The notes: generated from the sequence alone by a model not told the origin. DNA of 64,000 nucleotides from Caulochytrium protostelioides (GCA_003615045.1 ML014113.1:186001-250000); one strand, 5' to 3'. Positions 1 through 10,548 are shown, numbered from the stretch's first letter. Numbers and translations are program-made.

Positions 1-1
1 G

Positions 2-640
2 CGCGAGTCGGAAGCGACGCTCAGCCGCGCGTTCACCGAGAACCACGAAGTGGATATCGCCGCGCTCGAGCTCAATACCCTCAAGATGGCCATGAACCTC
101 AGCTTCACGCAGCTGCGGTCGGTCGTGATCCCGGGCGTCCTCGCGTACGCCGAGTACGGCACCTTACCAGGCTACGAGGACGAACGGGCGCTCGTGGGCG
201 CCACGATCACCGACGGCGGGCTCCGCGCCTACGCGGAGATCCGCGCCACGCTGCTGCGCTGGTTGCCGCTGTTCGCCAAGTACGTCTTCTCGGGCGAGGA
301 CCAGTTTGGCGCGCTGTCGGAGATCGAGCACTACTACCTCGAGCGCGAGGCTGCGCCGTCGCCGTCGCTTACCGCCGGCGCCGGCGCCGACGCGCCGCTC
401 GTGCCCAAGTCCGCCATGTTCGTCTACCAGATCCTCTACGACGAGGACATCCTCTCGGAGGAGGCGATCGTGAAGTGGTTCCAGGTGCTCTCGATGCGCC
501 AGGCGAAGCCGCCCGCGACCCAATCCAAGGCCAAGACCGAACGAGGCGCCGCCCTCATCGCCGCCGTGCAGCCCTTCATCGAGTGGCTCAGCAATGCCGA
601 GGAAGAGTCGAGCGACGAGGATTCGGAATGCTGCGATTAG
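2..640 (+). CDS. GCD6: Translation initiation factor eIF2B epsilon subunit, C-terminal part (5' truncated)
   Basis: This is the catalytic (GDP-GTP exchange) subunit of eIF2B, which recycles eIF2 in the cytosol. Only the last 212 residues are present, because the reading frame is open from base 2 and the gene enters from the left edge. The visible part is the HEAT-like W2/eIF5C domain: an ENHEVDIAALELNTLKMAMN opening, a YDEDILSEEAIVKWF segment (the AA-box 1 type acidic and aromatic motif) and an FIEWL segment followed by an acidic tail (AEEESSDEDSE), which contacts eIF2-beta. eIF5 and eIF4G share this fold, but the AALELNTL opening is typical of eIF2B-epsilon. The stop is TAG, 158 bp from the stop of the convergent oligopeptidase gene. 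Confidence 0.85.
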   Translation, partial: RESEATLSRAFTENHEVDIAALELNTLKMAMNLSFTQLRSVVIPGVLAYAEYGTLPGYEDERALVGATITDGGLRAYAEIRATLLRWLPLFAKYVFSGEDQFGALSEIEHYYLEREAAPSPSLTAGAGADAPLVPKSAMFVYQILYDEDILSEEAIVKWFQVLSMRQAKPPATQSKAKTERGAALIAAVQPFIEWLSNAEEESSDEDSECCD

Positions 641-798
641 CCACGTGCTGCCCACCACGACTCCACCGCGCGTATATGAATAGAATGACTTTTTTATTGT
701 TGATTCATCCATCATTGTCGTTAAGTGACGAGACGACGCCACACAGAGAGAGGAGCTGGTGTATGGCCAAGCTGATGGACCCCATAGCGCGTTTGTGC

Positions 799-3009
799 TT
801 ATTTGGCCTCCTTGGCGTAGTGGTCGAGGGCGAGGCTCCAGAAGGCGTACTTGTCGGTCATCTCCTCGATGCGCTGGGCGGTGCTGCGCCCCGCGCCATG
901 CCCGGCCTTGGTCGTGATGCGCATCAGACGCGGCCGCCCGTCCGAGCGGTCCGTGTGCGCGTGCTGCAGCTGCGCGGCAAACGTATGCGAGTGCATCGGC
1001 ACGACACGGTCATCGTGATCGCCCGTCGTCACGAGCACCCACGGCATCGTCACGCCCATCGGCACATTGTGGCACGGCGAGTACCCGCGCAGGAAGTCAA
1101 AGGCTTTCTTGTCGCTGTCCGGATCGAGGTAGTCGGTCGTCCAGGCGTGGCCGATCGTCTGCTTGGCAAACTTGAGCATGTCGTGGACGCCGACATCGGC
1201 GATGGCGCAGCCGAAGAGCTCGGGGTGCTGCGTGATGGAGGCACCGACGAGCAAGCCGCCGTTGGAAGCGCCGTTGATGCAGAGCTGTTCGACAGTCGTG
1301 AGGCCCTCGTCCACGAGGTACCGCGCGGCGGCCGCGAAGTCATCAAAGACGTTCTGCTTGTTGTAACCCTTGCCAGCACGGTGCCACTCGTCACCGAACT
1401 CGCCGCCGCCGCGGAGGTTCGCGATCGCAACGGTCGCGCCGAGCTTCTCGATCAGCGCGAGATAGAAGACGGAGAAGGCCGGCGTGATGGAGGCGTTGAA
1501 GCCGCCGTACCCGTAGAGCCAGATCGGGCGAGGACCCGTCGGCTTGTTCGCCGGGCCGATCAGGAACATGGGGATCGAGGTGCCGTCCTTGCTCTTGTAC
1601 ATGACCTGGCGGACTTCGAACTTGGAGCGGTCGAGCCCGGGCACCTTCGTTTCGTCGAACTGGGTGGTCGTGTCGGTCGTCGCGTCAAAACGCATCACGA
1701 CGCCGGGACTCGTGAAGTTCATGTAGCGGTAGAACAGCTCGGTCTGGCGTTTGCGACCCGAGAGCGAGATCACCGAGGACCCGAGCGCGATCGGCAGCTC
1801 AAGGGGGGACTTGGCCATGTCACGGAGGTCGTAGACCTTGATCACGTGCGAGACGTTGTGCAGGTAGATCACGACGAGCCGGTGCTCGTTGATGACGCGG
1901 CACATCTCCAGCAGGTCCTCCGTCTCCGGCAGGACGTCCTGCATCGCGCCGTGGCCGACCTTCGCGTCGGCGATGGACCAGCGCACGATCCGGCGCTTGG
2001 GCGCCTTGTAACTCGTCGAGAAGTAGAGGTAGCCGTCGTGCGTCGCGATGTAGTCGTAGGCGGCCTCGAAGTCGTCGACGATCGGACGGAATGCGGACTT
2101 GCCCGACTTGGTCGGACCCGCGGCAGCCGCGAGCACGGCAACCGTCTCGGCATAGTAGACCTTGGTCTCCGGGTCGCAGCCGTGACCCTCCGAGACGAGC
2201 AGGTGGGCGCCGTCGGTCGTGAGTTCCTGCCCGATCTGGATGTCGGGGTGGTCGGGGTCTTCGTAGATAAGCAGGTCCTCGCTCTGGGGCGTGTTCAGTT
2301 TGTGGTAGTAGATCTGCGGCGCGAGGTTGATGTCGGTCTCGGTGCCCGCGTCGTGGCCCGGCTTCTTGTCATCGGCCTGCTGCTCTTGCTGCTCGCGGTC
2401 CGCGAGACTCTTGGGCTTCGGGTAGCGTTTGTAGAGGAACCCGGCATCGTCGTCAGTCCACGTCAGACTCGAGAACTTGACCCACTCGAGCGGCTTTGCC
2501 TCGACGGTCTCGCTCGTGCCGTCGGTCGTGCCGACGTAGACCTTGACCCAGTCGCTGCCGGACTGCGAGAGCGCATACGCCCAGTACTTGCCGGACTTGG
2601 AGAAGCGGTAGGTGACAATAGAAATGGTGCCGTCCTCCGAGAGCGCGTTCGGGTCGAAGAAGACCTTTGGCTCGTCGTCCAGCGCGACGCGGCGGTACAG
2701 CACGCTCTGCGGCTGGAGGCCCGTGTTGGCGAAGTGGTAGTACGCTGCGTGCGCGCCCTCGCCCTCCTTAAAGGGGACGTCGATCCGGCGGTAGTCAAAC
2801 ATCTCGGTGAGGCGCTCCTTAAAGGCGGCACGACCCTCGGCCGCCGAGAGGCGCGACTGCAGCAGCGCGTTCTGCTGTTCGACAAAGCGCTGCACCTCCT
2901 CGCTCCACGGGTCGCCGAGCCACTCGTACGGGTCCGGAATCGACTCGCCATGCATCGTCAGGACCTTGTCCGAGCGGCGGACCGCCGGGTACTCAATGGT
3001 CGGCGCCAT
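799..3009 (-). CDS. Prolyl oligopeptidase (S9A serine peptidase)
   Basis: A 736-residue peptidase that cleaves short peptides after proline, the usual length for the family. An N-terminal YPAVRRSDK...IPDPYEWLGDP segment opens the beta-propeller, and a C-terminal alpha/beta-hydrolase domain follows. The catalytic Ser (about residue 582) lies in NGASNGGLLVGA, the Asp in TTGDHDDRVVPMHSH and the His in KAGHGAGRS, so the triad is complete. The ATG at 3009 begins MAPTIEYPAV, where cytosolic homologues start. The frame stays open upstream: an ATG at 3177 would add 56 residues opening MLRLSILASRRSSRIF, which are Arg/Ser-rich without acidic residues and resemble a mitochondrial presequence. An alternative-start, dual-localised enzyme is therefore possible. 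Confidence 0.93.
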   Translation of the reverse strand: MAPTIEYPAVRRSDKVLTMHGESIPDPYEWLGDPWSEEVQRFVEQQNALLQSRLSAAEGRAAFKERLTEMFDYRRIDVPFKEGEGAHAAYYHFANTGLQPQSVLYRRVALDDEPKVFFDPNALSEDGTISIVTYRFSKSGKYWAYALSQSGSDWVKVYVGTTDGTSETVEAKPLEWVKFSSLTWTDDDAGFLYKRYPKPKSLADREQQEQQADDKKPGHDAGTETDINLAPQIYYHKLNTPQSEDLLIYEDPDHPDIQIGQELTTDGAHLLVSEGHGCDPETKVYYAETVAVLAAAAGPTKSGKSAFRPIVDDFEAAYDYIATHDGYLYFSTSYKAPKRRIVRWSIADAKVGHGAMQDVLPETEDLLEMCRVINEHRLVVIYLHNVSHVIKVYDLRDMAKSPLELPIALGSSVISLSGRKRQTELFYRYMNFTSPGVVMRFDATTDTTTQFDETKVPGLDRSKFEVRQVMYKSKDGTSIPMFLIGPANKPTGPRPIWLYGYGGFNASITPAFSVFYLALIEKLGATVAIANLRGGGEFGDEWHRAGKGYNKQNVFDDFAAAARYLVDEGLTTVEQLCINGASNGGLLVGASITQHPELFGCAIADVGVHDMLKFAKQTIGHAWTTDYLDPDSDKKAFDFLRGYSPCHNVPMGVTMPWVLVTTGDHDDRVVPMHSHTFAAQLQHAHTDRSDGRPRLMRITTKAGHGAGRSTAQRIEEMTDKYAFWSLALDHYAKEAK

Positions 3010-3835
3010 CGTCGTGACGGTGCGGTGTGCTGGGTGAGAAGGAGAGAGCCGGGAAGATGGAAAGGGTGATGGTGAAGGAAAGGGAGATGTGCAATAAGTG
3101 CGACGGCGAGAAGCGGGCGTCGTGGTCGCGAAGATTCGTGACGATCGGCGAGACGCAAGGATCGATAGCCGCAGCATGGCTCTTGGTCCATGGATTATTG
3201 TCATCATGCTCGGCCAGCTCTCGAGTGCCGTATCAATGGCCAGGTGCATGCATTCAACCCCGGCCCGCTTCAAAAACGAGGGCTGTCGCGTCGCGGCTGA
3301 GCCCCGAACGAGAAGGAAGCCGTCGCCGCGTCACGATGCCGCCAGACTGTATGACACGCGATGCCGTCTGCGGAGACAACGGGAGCGGCAGGCAGGCAGG
3401 CAGGCAGGCAAGCAGGCAAGCAAGCAGGCAAGCAAGCAGGCATCAGGGTAGCGCGTCGCGTCGTGTCAGATCGTCCCCATAGCCGCAGCCAGATAGCCGT
3501 CATCGGATGGCGATCTGCGGACCACCACGGGTGCGGTTCCGTCGGTTCTCGAACGCGCGTCGCGGCCTGCCCGAAGGCGAGCCATGGTTTGATGACTTGG
3601 CGCCTGGGCGCCTAGGTGCGGCCAATAGGCCTTCGCGCCCCAGCCCCAGCCTTTCTATGGGCACGCCACAATCACGCGCGGCACCCCCCGTGTCCGATGC
3701 CCATCGGCGCCATATCCCTATGCTCGATGCAGTGCTCGATACAATCATATGAGAGTACTTCCAACAGTTATATTAACAGTATAGTAGATGGCAGTACAAA
3801 GACGAGCTTCAATTCATCTTACGAGTCGACGACGC
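3010..3835. other. Intergenic region between the oligopeptidase 5' end and glutathione reductase 3' end
   Basis: The right part of the oligopeptidase reading frame (to 3177) could be coding if the upstream ATG is used. A GGCA/AGCA microsatellite lies at 3386-3442. The AT-richer stretch 3740-3800 is probably the 3' UTR of the glutathione reductase gene. No further gene was recognised. Confidence 0.5.
3386..3442. repeat. GGCA/AGCA tetranucleotide microsatellite
   Basis: A run of GGCA units changes to alternating AGCAGGCA and AGCAAGCA units. It lies upstream of the oligopeptidase gene and creates spurious Arg-Gln-Ala-Gly style open frames on both strands. Confidence 0.9.
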
Positions 3836-5345
3836 TCACTTCATGGTCACGAGCTCCTCGGCGGCCGTCGGGTGGATCGCGATCGTCTGATCGAAGTCGT
3901 GCTTCGTCGCGCCCATGCGGATCGCCACCGCAAAGCCCTGGAGGATCTCATCCGAGCCCATCCCCACGAGGTGCAGCCCGACAACGCGGTGGTTGGGCCC
4001 CTCGCAGACTATCTTGTAGGATGTCGGGCCCTTGTGGTCGCACATGCTGTAGTACATGTTGACGAACGAGGACGACCAGACCTTGATGTTGGCCTCGCCA
4101 TACCGCGCCTTGGCCTCGTCCTCAGTCAGGCCGATCGTGCCCGATGGCGGATGGCTAAACACGACGGTCGCAATGTTCTCGTAGTCGATCTTGGCGTCCA
4201 GCTTGCCGCCAAAGAGACGGTCGGCAAGCCGGCGGCCGGCAGCGATCGCCACCGGCGTCAGCATGTACTTGCCGCAGACGTCGCCCAGCGCATGCAGATT
4301 CGGCACGTGCGTGTCCTGGTAGGCATTCGTAACAATGAACTCTTTGGCATCATACTTCAGGTCCGAGAGCGCCGACAGGTTGAGCTTCGGCGTCTGCGGC
4401 TTGCGCCCGATCGCGGCGAGGAAGAGATTCACGCCCTCCAGGGTTTTGCGCTCGCCGGTCTGCGTGTTGGTATACTCGACGGTGTGTGCATATGCGTTCG
4501 GGTTCTGCACCACGGACTCCGTCGGATGCGAGGCGGTCCGGGTCAGCGACTCGATCTTCGAGTACGGGATGATCTCCATCCCCGCTTTGCGGTACTCGTC
4601 CATGATCTTGGTCTGGATCATCGTGTCGAACGTGCGCAAGAAAGTCCCCTGGCGGATAAACAGGCTCACTTGGCAGCCCAGGTACTGGAAAATCCCTGCC
4701 AGCTCGATGGCGATATAGCCGGCGCCGTTGACCGCCACGTGGCGCGGCAGATGCTCGATATCAAAGAAGTCCTCGCTGCTCAGCGACAGCTCGGCCCCGG
4801 GCCACGTGGGCCGCATGTCGTAGGAGCCCGTCGCGATCAGCACGTGCTTTGCTTCGTACTCGCGGTCGTTCACCTGGACCTTGTTGTGCCCGACGAACCG
4901 CGCGAGCCCATACACCCGCTCGACCTTGTCGTTGTCCAGGTTGCGCTCGTAGATACCGTTCAGACGCGTGATGTAGGCGTCCCGCTTCTGCTTGAGCATG
5001 TTCCAGTTAATCTGGCGCGAGGGCACGTCGAACCCATAGCCTTTCGCGTCGCCAAGGGTCTCGCGGATCATGGCCGCATTGTACATGATCTTCTTGGGGA
5101 CGCAGCCAACGTTGACACATGTGCCACCCCAGCGGTCTAAGCAAATAACAATAAAGATCAATCAGTATAAATAGATAGACGAAATAAGTATCGGAAATGA
5201 GATCGCGGTGGCAAGAATCCTAGTGAAGGGACACGTTACTGTTCTCGATGATGAGGGTCTTGGCGCCATAGGACGCGGCGCGGCGCGCCGAGGCGATACC
5301 GCCACTGCCGCCGCCAATGACGAGGTAGTCGTAGATATGGGACAT
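3836..5345 (-). CDS. GLR1: Glutathione reductase, two exons
   Basis: A flavoprotein that reduces glutathione disulfide with NADPH. Exon 1 is 5345-5240 and exon 2 is 5136-3836, giving 468 residues. Exon 1 begins [16 protein letters not shown] (FAD Rossmann motif). The junction falls after one base of an Asn codon and gives [18 protein letters not shown], which restores the redox-active CxxxxC site. Exon 2 holds the NADPH-binding region ([11 protein letters not shown]), an AIGRKP segment, the [12 protein letters not shown] motif and the C-terminal catalytic [11 protein letters not shown]. The ATG at 5345 is the first ATG in frame. The absence of a C-terminal selenocysteine or cysteine extension and the overall length favour glutathione reductase over thioredoxin reductase. 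Confidence 0.93.
5137..5239 (-). other. Spliceosomal intron in the glutathione reductase gene
   Basis: A 103-bp, phase-1, AT-rich intron. On the minus strand the donor is GTAACG and the acceptor is TTGCTTAG. Removing it joins ENN to RWGGTC in frame; unspliced, the frame stops shortly after the donor. A CTGATTGA stretch upstream of the acceptor could hold the branch point. Confidence 0.88.
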
Positions 5346-6467
5346 GGTGGTGCTGTTGCGGTGGCGTGGTGAGATATTGGGAAAGCCGTTAGAGAATGTG
5401 TACTCGCTGGCAATCGATGCCACTTCAGCTCATGGCAGATCTCGATGTCGACAACTGAAGCTCCTTGTCGTATGAATATTGGCAGTTAAGGTCTTTTTAC
5501 CATCATGAGAGAGTCGCAATCGCGCAGATTACAAATCCAGTGCGCCGACGAGAGCCGATCCGCATTGGTCAGCTTAGGGACTGTCCTCTCCTCGCGGCGC
5601 GCCCCGCGGGGTCCGCGGGTTGCAACAACGAACGACCCCGTACCGCTCTGGTCCCATCCGCCTTTTCCCGACCGCGCCCATCTCCGCGCCCGTGACGCCA
5701 AGAAAACCGTGGCGTAGCAGGGACCCAGCCAGCCATAGGCCGCGACAGCAACGACAGCAGTGACGGCGACTCGTCGCCGTTTCCCATCATTGAACGGATG
5801 CGGATGCCGGTGGCCTCTGTTCTACGGCTAACAAACATTCACGCGGCGCCATCAACATGATGGCGATGGCCATGGCCATCGGTCGCGATGAGTGCAACGT
5901 ATCACGGCAGTCTGTCAGGGCATTTTGAATGTACGCTCTTTGAATATACGCTCAGTGTTGCATCGCGTCGTCTGGATCGGCTGTAGGGATCGACTGGGTG
6001 GCGACGATCATGTCGATCGCTGAAACAGCCGTGATGTGGGATGAGCCTGTGCTGCTTGGTTCCGGTGGCGCCACCAAGAGCCAGAGAGGGGAAAGCCCGA
6101 GCGGAGTTTCATTCTTCATCGATAGTTCGTCATTGCTGCGCCACCTCGATGGGCCTTCAACGGCCTTCATCGCCCGCCGCTCATCGCCCGATGGGCTCCG
6201 ATGCAACCTCAGTAGGGTCCACCGAACGAGCTGAGAAGATGCAGAGCCCACGATACCACCACAAGCCCTATCAACAGCAACCTGAAGACCGCCAGGCGCC
6301 TTTCCGGAATCCAACTATTAGCTATTACTCGTCACGAGACCTCATGCTCACTTCTGGTCCGGACCATACCGGACCTGTCCCATCTACCATCGCTGCCACC
6401 ACCCCTCCGTCACTCACTTGCCGTCATCAGAAACCCGCACATCCGGGATCGGCGGGCGTGCGCCACG
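5346..6467. other. Divergent intergenic region
   Basis: Shared upstream region of glutathione reductase (-) and the dysferlin-domain protein (+). It is less GC-rich than the flanking genes. The short open frames in it show no recognisable domain, and no RNA gene was seen. Confidence 0.5.
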
Positions 6468-8747
6468 ATGGAACACTCCGACGGCGCCGCCGGACGGTCC
6501 GTGAGCCCCGCCCCGCCGTCGGCATCGACCCTCTCACCGCCATCAGCCGCCACCACCGCTGCCGCGGTCCAGGCCCGTCTCGCCGCCCGCCGGCACGCCG
6601 TCTCCCCGGCGCGGCCGCCCGAGCGCGCGCCGTGGCCGGCGCTCCTTGCCGCCGCCGTGCTCTGGTTGGCCGTCTGCCTTGCGCCGCGCCTCGTCTGGCG
6701 ATGGCTGCCCCTCGTCGTCATGCTCGGTTACACGCTCGACCGGTGCTGGATCTACCGCTGGCGGCGGCGGTGGGCAGGCCGTCCGCCGCCGCGGCACAAC
6801 GATCCGCTGCGCACGGCGCTCCGTGCGACGCGGTATGCGCTGCGCCACCGGCTCTACCATGTCGAGCCGCGCCGCGCCGCCATCGGGACCGCGGCTGCCG
6901 TCCCCGTCTGGTGGATCGCCACGATTCCACGTCTCGTCCACTATTGGCCCATGGCCTTCCTCGTCGCCGGGTGGGCGTTCCTCTGGCGTGCCCGTCGGCC
7001 CCGCCATCGTCCCGCCATGACGGTCACGCCGGCCGTGGCCATCCCGACGTCCTCCCCCACCCCGGTCCTGGCCGCAGAGGCCACGCACGCGTCCCCGGCG
7101 ACGCCTGATGCCCACGATCCTCCGCCGCCGTCGCCGCCGTCGTCGCCATCACCGCCGTCGCCATCACCGCCATCGTCATCACCGCCGTCGTCGCCGCTGC
7201 CATCCTCCACCGCGCCATCGCCATTGCCCGCCCAGCTGGAACCGACGGCGGCCGCGGCAAACGCCGCGGCAGACGCCCTGGCGACCGAAGCGCCGCGCCA
7301 AGCGCCGAGCCCGCCGGTGGCGCCTGCGGCCTCCATGCCGACGCCCCCATCGACGCCCGCCTCGGCGCCGGCGACGCCCGCCGCCGTGTCCACGGCCCCG
7401 TCCACGGCCCCGACGCCGCCGCCGCCGCCGGTGCCCGTGGAACGCAAGCCTTTGCCAGCTGTCGCGGCGCTCACCCCGCGACCGTCCCGCGCCGTGCTCG
7501 ACCACACGCGTCCGCTCTCCGTCGCCGCCTCGCCGGCCACGGCAGCTGCCCTCTCGGCCGCTGCCGAGACGGCCCGCGCGCCCACGGCGCCGCCCGCGGC
7601 CGCGTCTGCGAAGCCGGCGTCGCCGCCCGCGGCCGAGCTCCGCCGTCGCCCCGTCACGCTGGTGCCCGGCCGGCGCGACGCGTCCGCCAGCGTGGCGTTC
7701 GCGGGGCCGCCCGCGCAGTGGCCGCCGGTCGCGCGGACGCCGTCGCCGTCGCCCGCCCGAGGCTTGATGAACGCGCCCGCCGCCGCCCCGGCGTCCCGCG
7801 CGCGCTCGCCGTCGCCGTCGCCTGCGCGCTCCCCGTCCCGCGGCCCGCCACCGGCGCCGCGCGGCGACGAGACGTCGGAAGACGAGCGGCCGCTCGCGCA
7901 TCGGCTGGCGCAGCTGCCGCGCGGCCGGCTCGCCATCGGCCCGCATGTGGGGCTGGCGGGCGCGGCGGCGCCGATGCCCATCCCGGCGCCGACCGCGGCG
8001 GTTGTGGCAGCCACGGCGGCGGCGGCGGCGGCCTCGCGCCAGCTGCAGCTGCAGCTGCAGCCGCCGATGGCGTCGTCGCCGGCGATCGCGCGCACGCCGT
8101 CCCACTCGCGCCTGGTGCCGCCCGCCAATGCCGCGCCGGGCGGCGCCGCGGCGACGCCGAGCCCACCGGCGTCGCCGATTTCAGCGCCGTCGATCCCGCC
8201 GCCGCACTTCTCGACCCAGCCGCTCGAACTGCTGATTACGCTGGAGACGCACGAGAACCAGCGGTCATCGCCGAAGGGCGTCTGGAGCGAGGCGGTGCTC
8301 GCCACTGACGGACGCATGGGCTGGACGGACAGGTCGGGTCGGACGGCGCTGCCGAAGGACAGTGTGGCGCTGCCGACGTGGACGGCGGCGGACGTGCGGC
8401 GGCCGTGGCCGATTCCGCTCGATCCCGCCGGGCGGTACCTGTGGATGTGGGAGGGTGGTTGGAAGATCGACCGGACGGCGCCGACGTGCGATGCGCGCGG
8501 ATGGCGGTACGGCACGGTCGCGTGGGACGACTGGAAGGCCAAGCCGTCCAAGCAGCGCTGCGTGCGGACCCGGCGCTGGGTGCGGCTCGCCCGGCTCCAT
8601 CAGACCCGTGAGGGGCCGGTCGCCGCCGCCATACAAGCGGCCGCGGCGTCCCAAGCCCCGGCGGCGGCCAGCACGACCAGCACGACCGCCACCACGACGA
8701 CGATGACGCCGATCCCAGCAGCACCCCCGAAGCCGGTCAAGTCCTAA
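6468..8747 (+). CDS. Pex24/Pex30-like membrane protein with C-terminal dysferlin domain
   Basis: A 759-residue protein. Hydrophobic segments lie near residues 53-90 (WPALLAAAVLWLAVCLAPRL onward) and 138-168, the membrane or reticulon-like half of the integral peroxisomal peroxin family. A Pro/Ala/Ser-rich stretch of about 390 residues separates it from a dysferlin (DysF) domain at about 585-725. The domain shows its Trp/Arg signature: GVWSEAVLATDGRMGW, YLWMWEGGWKIDRT, GWRYGTVAWDDW and a closing VRTRRWVRL. Yeast Pex28-Pex32 and Pex23 proteins have this order and shape ER subdomains that make peroxisomes and lipid droplets. ER or peroxisomal contact-site location is inferred. The low-complexity middle is much longer than usual. 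The ATG has a good context (CCACGATGG). Confidence 0.8.
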   Translation: MEHSDGAAGRSVSPAPPSASTLSPPSAATTAAAVQARLAARRHAVSPARPPERAPWPALLAAAVLWLAVCLAPRLVWRWLPLVVMLGYTLDRCWIYRWRRRWAGRPPPRHNDPLRTALRATRYALRHRLYHVEPRRAAIGTAAAVPVWWIATIPRLVHYWPMAFLVAGWAFLWRARRPRHRPAMTVTPAVAIPTSSPTPVLAAEATHASPATPDAHDPPPPSPPSSPSPPSPSPPSSSPPSSPLPSSTAPSPLPAQLEPTAAAANAAADALATEAPRQAPSPPVAPAASMPTPPSTPASAPATPAAVSTAPSTAPTPPPPPVPVERKPLPAVAALTPRPSRAVLDHTRPLSVAASPATAAALSAAAETARAPTAPPAAASAKPASPPAAELRRRPVTLVPGRRDASASVAFAGPPAQWPPVARTPSPSPARGLMNAPAAAPASRARSPSPSPARSPSRGPPPAPRGDETSEDERPLAHRLAQLPRGRLAIGPHVGLAGAAAPMPIPAPTAAVVAATAAAAAASRQLQLQLQPPMASSPAIARTPSHSRLVPPANAAPGGAAATPSPPASPISAPSIPPPHFSTQPLELLITLETHENQRSSPKGVWSEAVLATDGRMGWTDRSGRTALPKDSVALPTWTAADVRRPWPIPLDPAGRYLWMWEGGWKIDRTAPTCDARGWRYGTVAWDDWKAKPSKQRCVRTRRWVRLARLHQTREGPVAAAIQAAAASQAPAAASTTSTTATTTTMTPIPAAPPKPVKS

Positions 8748-8908
8748 TTTATTATTGTGTTTTCATTGATTGCCGTTTCACGCGGCATCTCTCTCTCTCT
8801 ATTTTCAGTTTCTCGCAGTCTTTCATTTCATCGCTGAAGCCTCGGTCTGGCCTTCCAAAGCGGTGCTCGTCGGGATGACGGGCGCTAATCTCGTGCTGTA
8901 TACCACGT

Positions 8909-9928
8909 TTAATAGATCTCGTCAAAGGGTGCCGTGTCCGGAAAGCAGTGGGGCCAGACGTGGCGGACGGCCTCCTCGGCGACGTGCCCCTCGGCACAGT
9001 TTTTGGCGTTCTGGAGCGAGAGGATCGCGCGGCGCTTCACGCAGGCCTGGTGGTGCTTGGCCGCGAGGGCCCAGTTGCCGCGCTTAAGCTCGCGGCCGAA
9101 CTTGCAGTCGCCACTGAGGTTGGCGGCGCGGATCTCGGAGCACGCGAGATGCGCGCACTGCGACCAGTCGACGCGCGTCGTGCACTGGTCGAACGCGTGG
9201 ATCAGCTCGTGCGCCATCGTGTCCTCCATGTGGTCGCGGTTCACGAGGGTCTCCTGGCACAGCACGATGCCCTGCGTCGGGACGAACCCGCCTGCGATCG
9301 CCGCCGGGGCGCCCGCGTCGCACGGCTGGCACCGGAAGAGCCCCGGCGGGAACGGGCATCCGGCGCGCGCCAGCTCGTCTCGCATGAACCGCACGATGGG
9401 ACTCGACTGAAGCAGCCGTGCTTTCCACCGCTCGCAGTCCTTCGCCTGCTTCTGCACCCGCTTCGCGCGCTGCGCCTCCGTCTCCGCATCCGCCGGAGCC
9501 GACGATCGCGGCCCCGATCCGGGTGTAGCGGCGGCGTCGGGCGATGCGGAGCGATGTGGCGGGGCGGCGGCGGCCGACGAGGCCGCGACGATCCCGGTCG
9601 GCGGCAGACGCATCGAGGGCATGGCGGCCAACACGCGCGGCGTCGACCGGCACGGCGCGCAGTCGGCCGCGGCCTCCTGCTGCATCTCGTACCAGAGACG
9701 ACGGCAGATGGTGCGGAACGCGTGGAACTGCTGGCGTTCGGACGACGCGCCAGGGGCGACCGCGGCCGTGGCCGGCCGCGGGTCGGCAGGAGAAGAAGCT
9801 ATCATGATGCGTCGGAGTTTCGGAAACGGGCCGGCCAGCGGAGACGGGATGGATGGCAACGACGAGAAGGCGGTGAGGCAGCTGACCGCGTCGTGGCAAG
9901 AAGCCATGGAAGATGTTGGGGCGTGCAT
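8909..9928 (-). CDS. ATP23: Mitochondrial inner-membrane protease Atp23
   Basis: An M76 metalloprotease that works in the intermembrane space; in yeast it processes Atp6 and helps F1Fo assembly. The zinc site AHELIHAFD (HExxH near residue 240) is followed by the family's conserved CEIRAANLSGDC-type segment, several paired cysteines (CAHLACSEIR, CVKRRA, NCAEGH) and a C-terminal CFPDTAPFDEIY. At 339 residues it is longer than the usual 220-280, with an Ala/Pro/Ser-rich N-terminal third. The first ATG is at 9928, and one at 9805 (MIASSPADP) is an alternative. Its stop lies 161 bp from that of the convergent dysferlin-domain gene. Confidence 0.93.
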   Translation of the reverse strand: MHAPTSSMASCHDAVSCLTAFSSLPSIPSPLAGPFPKLRRIMIASSPADPRPATAAVAPGASSERQQFHAFRTICRRLWYEMQQEAAADCAPCRSTPRVLAAMPSMRLPPTGIVAASSAAAAPPHRSASPDAAATPGSGPRSSAPADAETEAQRAKRVQKQAKDCERWKARLLQSSPIVRFMRDELARAGCPFPPGLFRCQPCDAGAPAAIAGGFVPTQGIVLCQETLVNRDHMEDTMAHELIHAFDQCTTRVDWSQCAHLACSEIRAANLSGDCKFGRELKRGNWALAAKHHQACVKRRAILSLQNAKNCAEGHVAEEAVRHVWPHCFPDTAPFDEIY

Positions 9929-10548
9929 TCATACCCCGATCTGCGGAATTCTCGCCGTTTCGTGACGTGCATCTCACTCGCTCGCGCGCGGAACGGTTGG
10001 AGCCGTCCTCGGCCCCGGGATGTCTCGACTTCAGCCCCCAGCCCCTCGGGGGCCTGTCACACCACGAAGGCGGCGGCGGCGGCACTGACGGCGCCAGAGC
10101 CCCACCATCTTGGCTTGACTTGGCTTGCACACGTGCCACACGCGACGCGCGGATCGGCAAGACGGTGAGGACCGACGCCAACGAAAGCCGAAGAGTATGA
10201 AACAGGTATGAAACAATAACGCTAGGCGGGAGAAAGATATAGAGAGGAAAGCACATTAAGAACGGCGTCGCAGAGCGTGGCCCGGTCGCACGACAATGTC
10301 GTGGGGATCACCAAGGATCCACCCAGCAGGGGACTGAGCGCCGACCGTCAACACCGGCATAGAGAAAAAGAAGAACAAGCACGCGAGCGCGGCGCGGATT
10401 GATCGCCATCGTCCAGCAGACGATGCCCATCGACCGGCCAACACACACCAGTGCCAAGAAATAAGAAACAACAAGAAGATGAACAAGAAAAAGGTCACAC
10501 GCCGTCGCTGCCGGCCGATGCACCCGAGAGGCGCGGGATATCGACCCC
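9929..10548. other. Intergenic region between Atp23 promoter and GRAM-protein 3' end
   Basis: About 620 bp separating two minus-strand genes. The part 10340-10500 is AT-richer and looks like the 3' UTR of the GRAM-domain gene. No coding or RNA feature was recognised. Confidence 0.5.

Noticed and set aside
475-3069. Long plus-strand open frame of 864 codons opposite the oligopeptidase
   Set aside because: It is antisense to a complete, motif-rich enzyme and is Arg/Val/Asp-rich with no domain. Long antisense frames are expected at this GC content.
3788-5140. 450-codon plus-strand open frame opposite glutathione reductase
   Set aside because: It is a mirror of the reductase coding strand with no recognisable domain.
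6941-8551. 536-codon Gly/Ala/Asp-rich minus-strand frame
   Set aside because: It is antisense to the dysferlin-domain gene and reflects its Pro/Ala/Ser codons; no motif was found.
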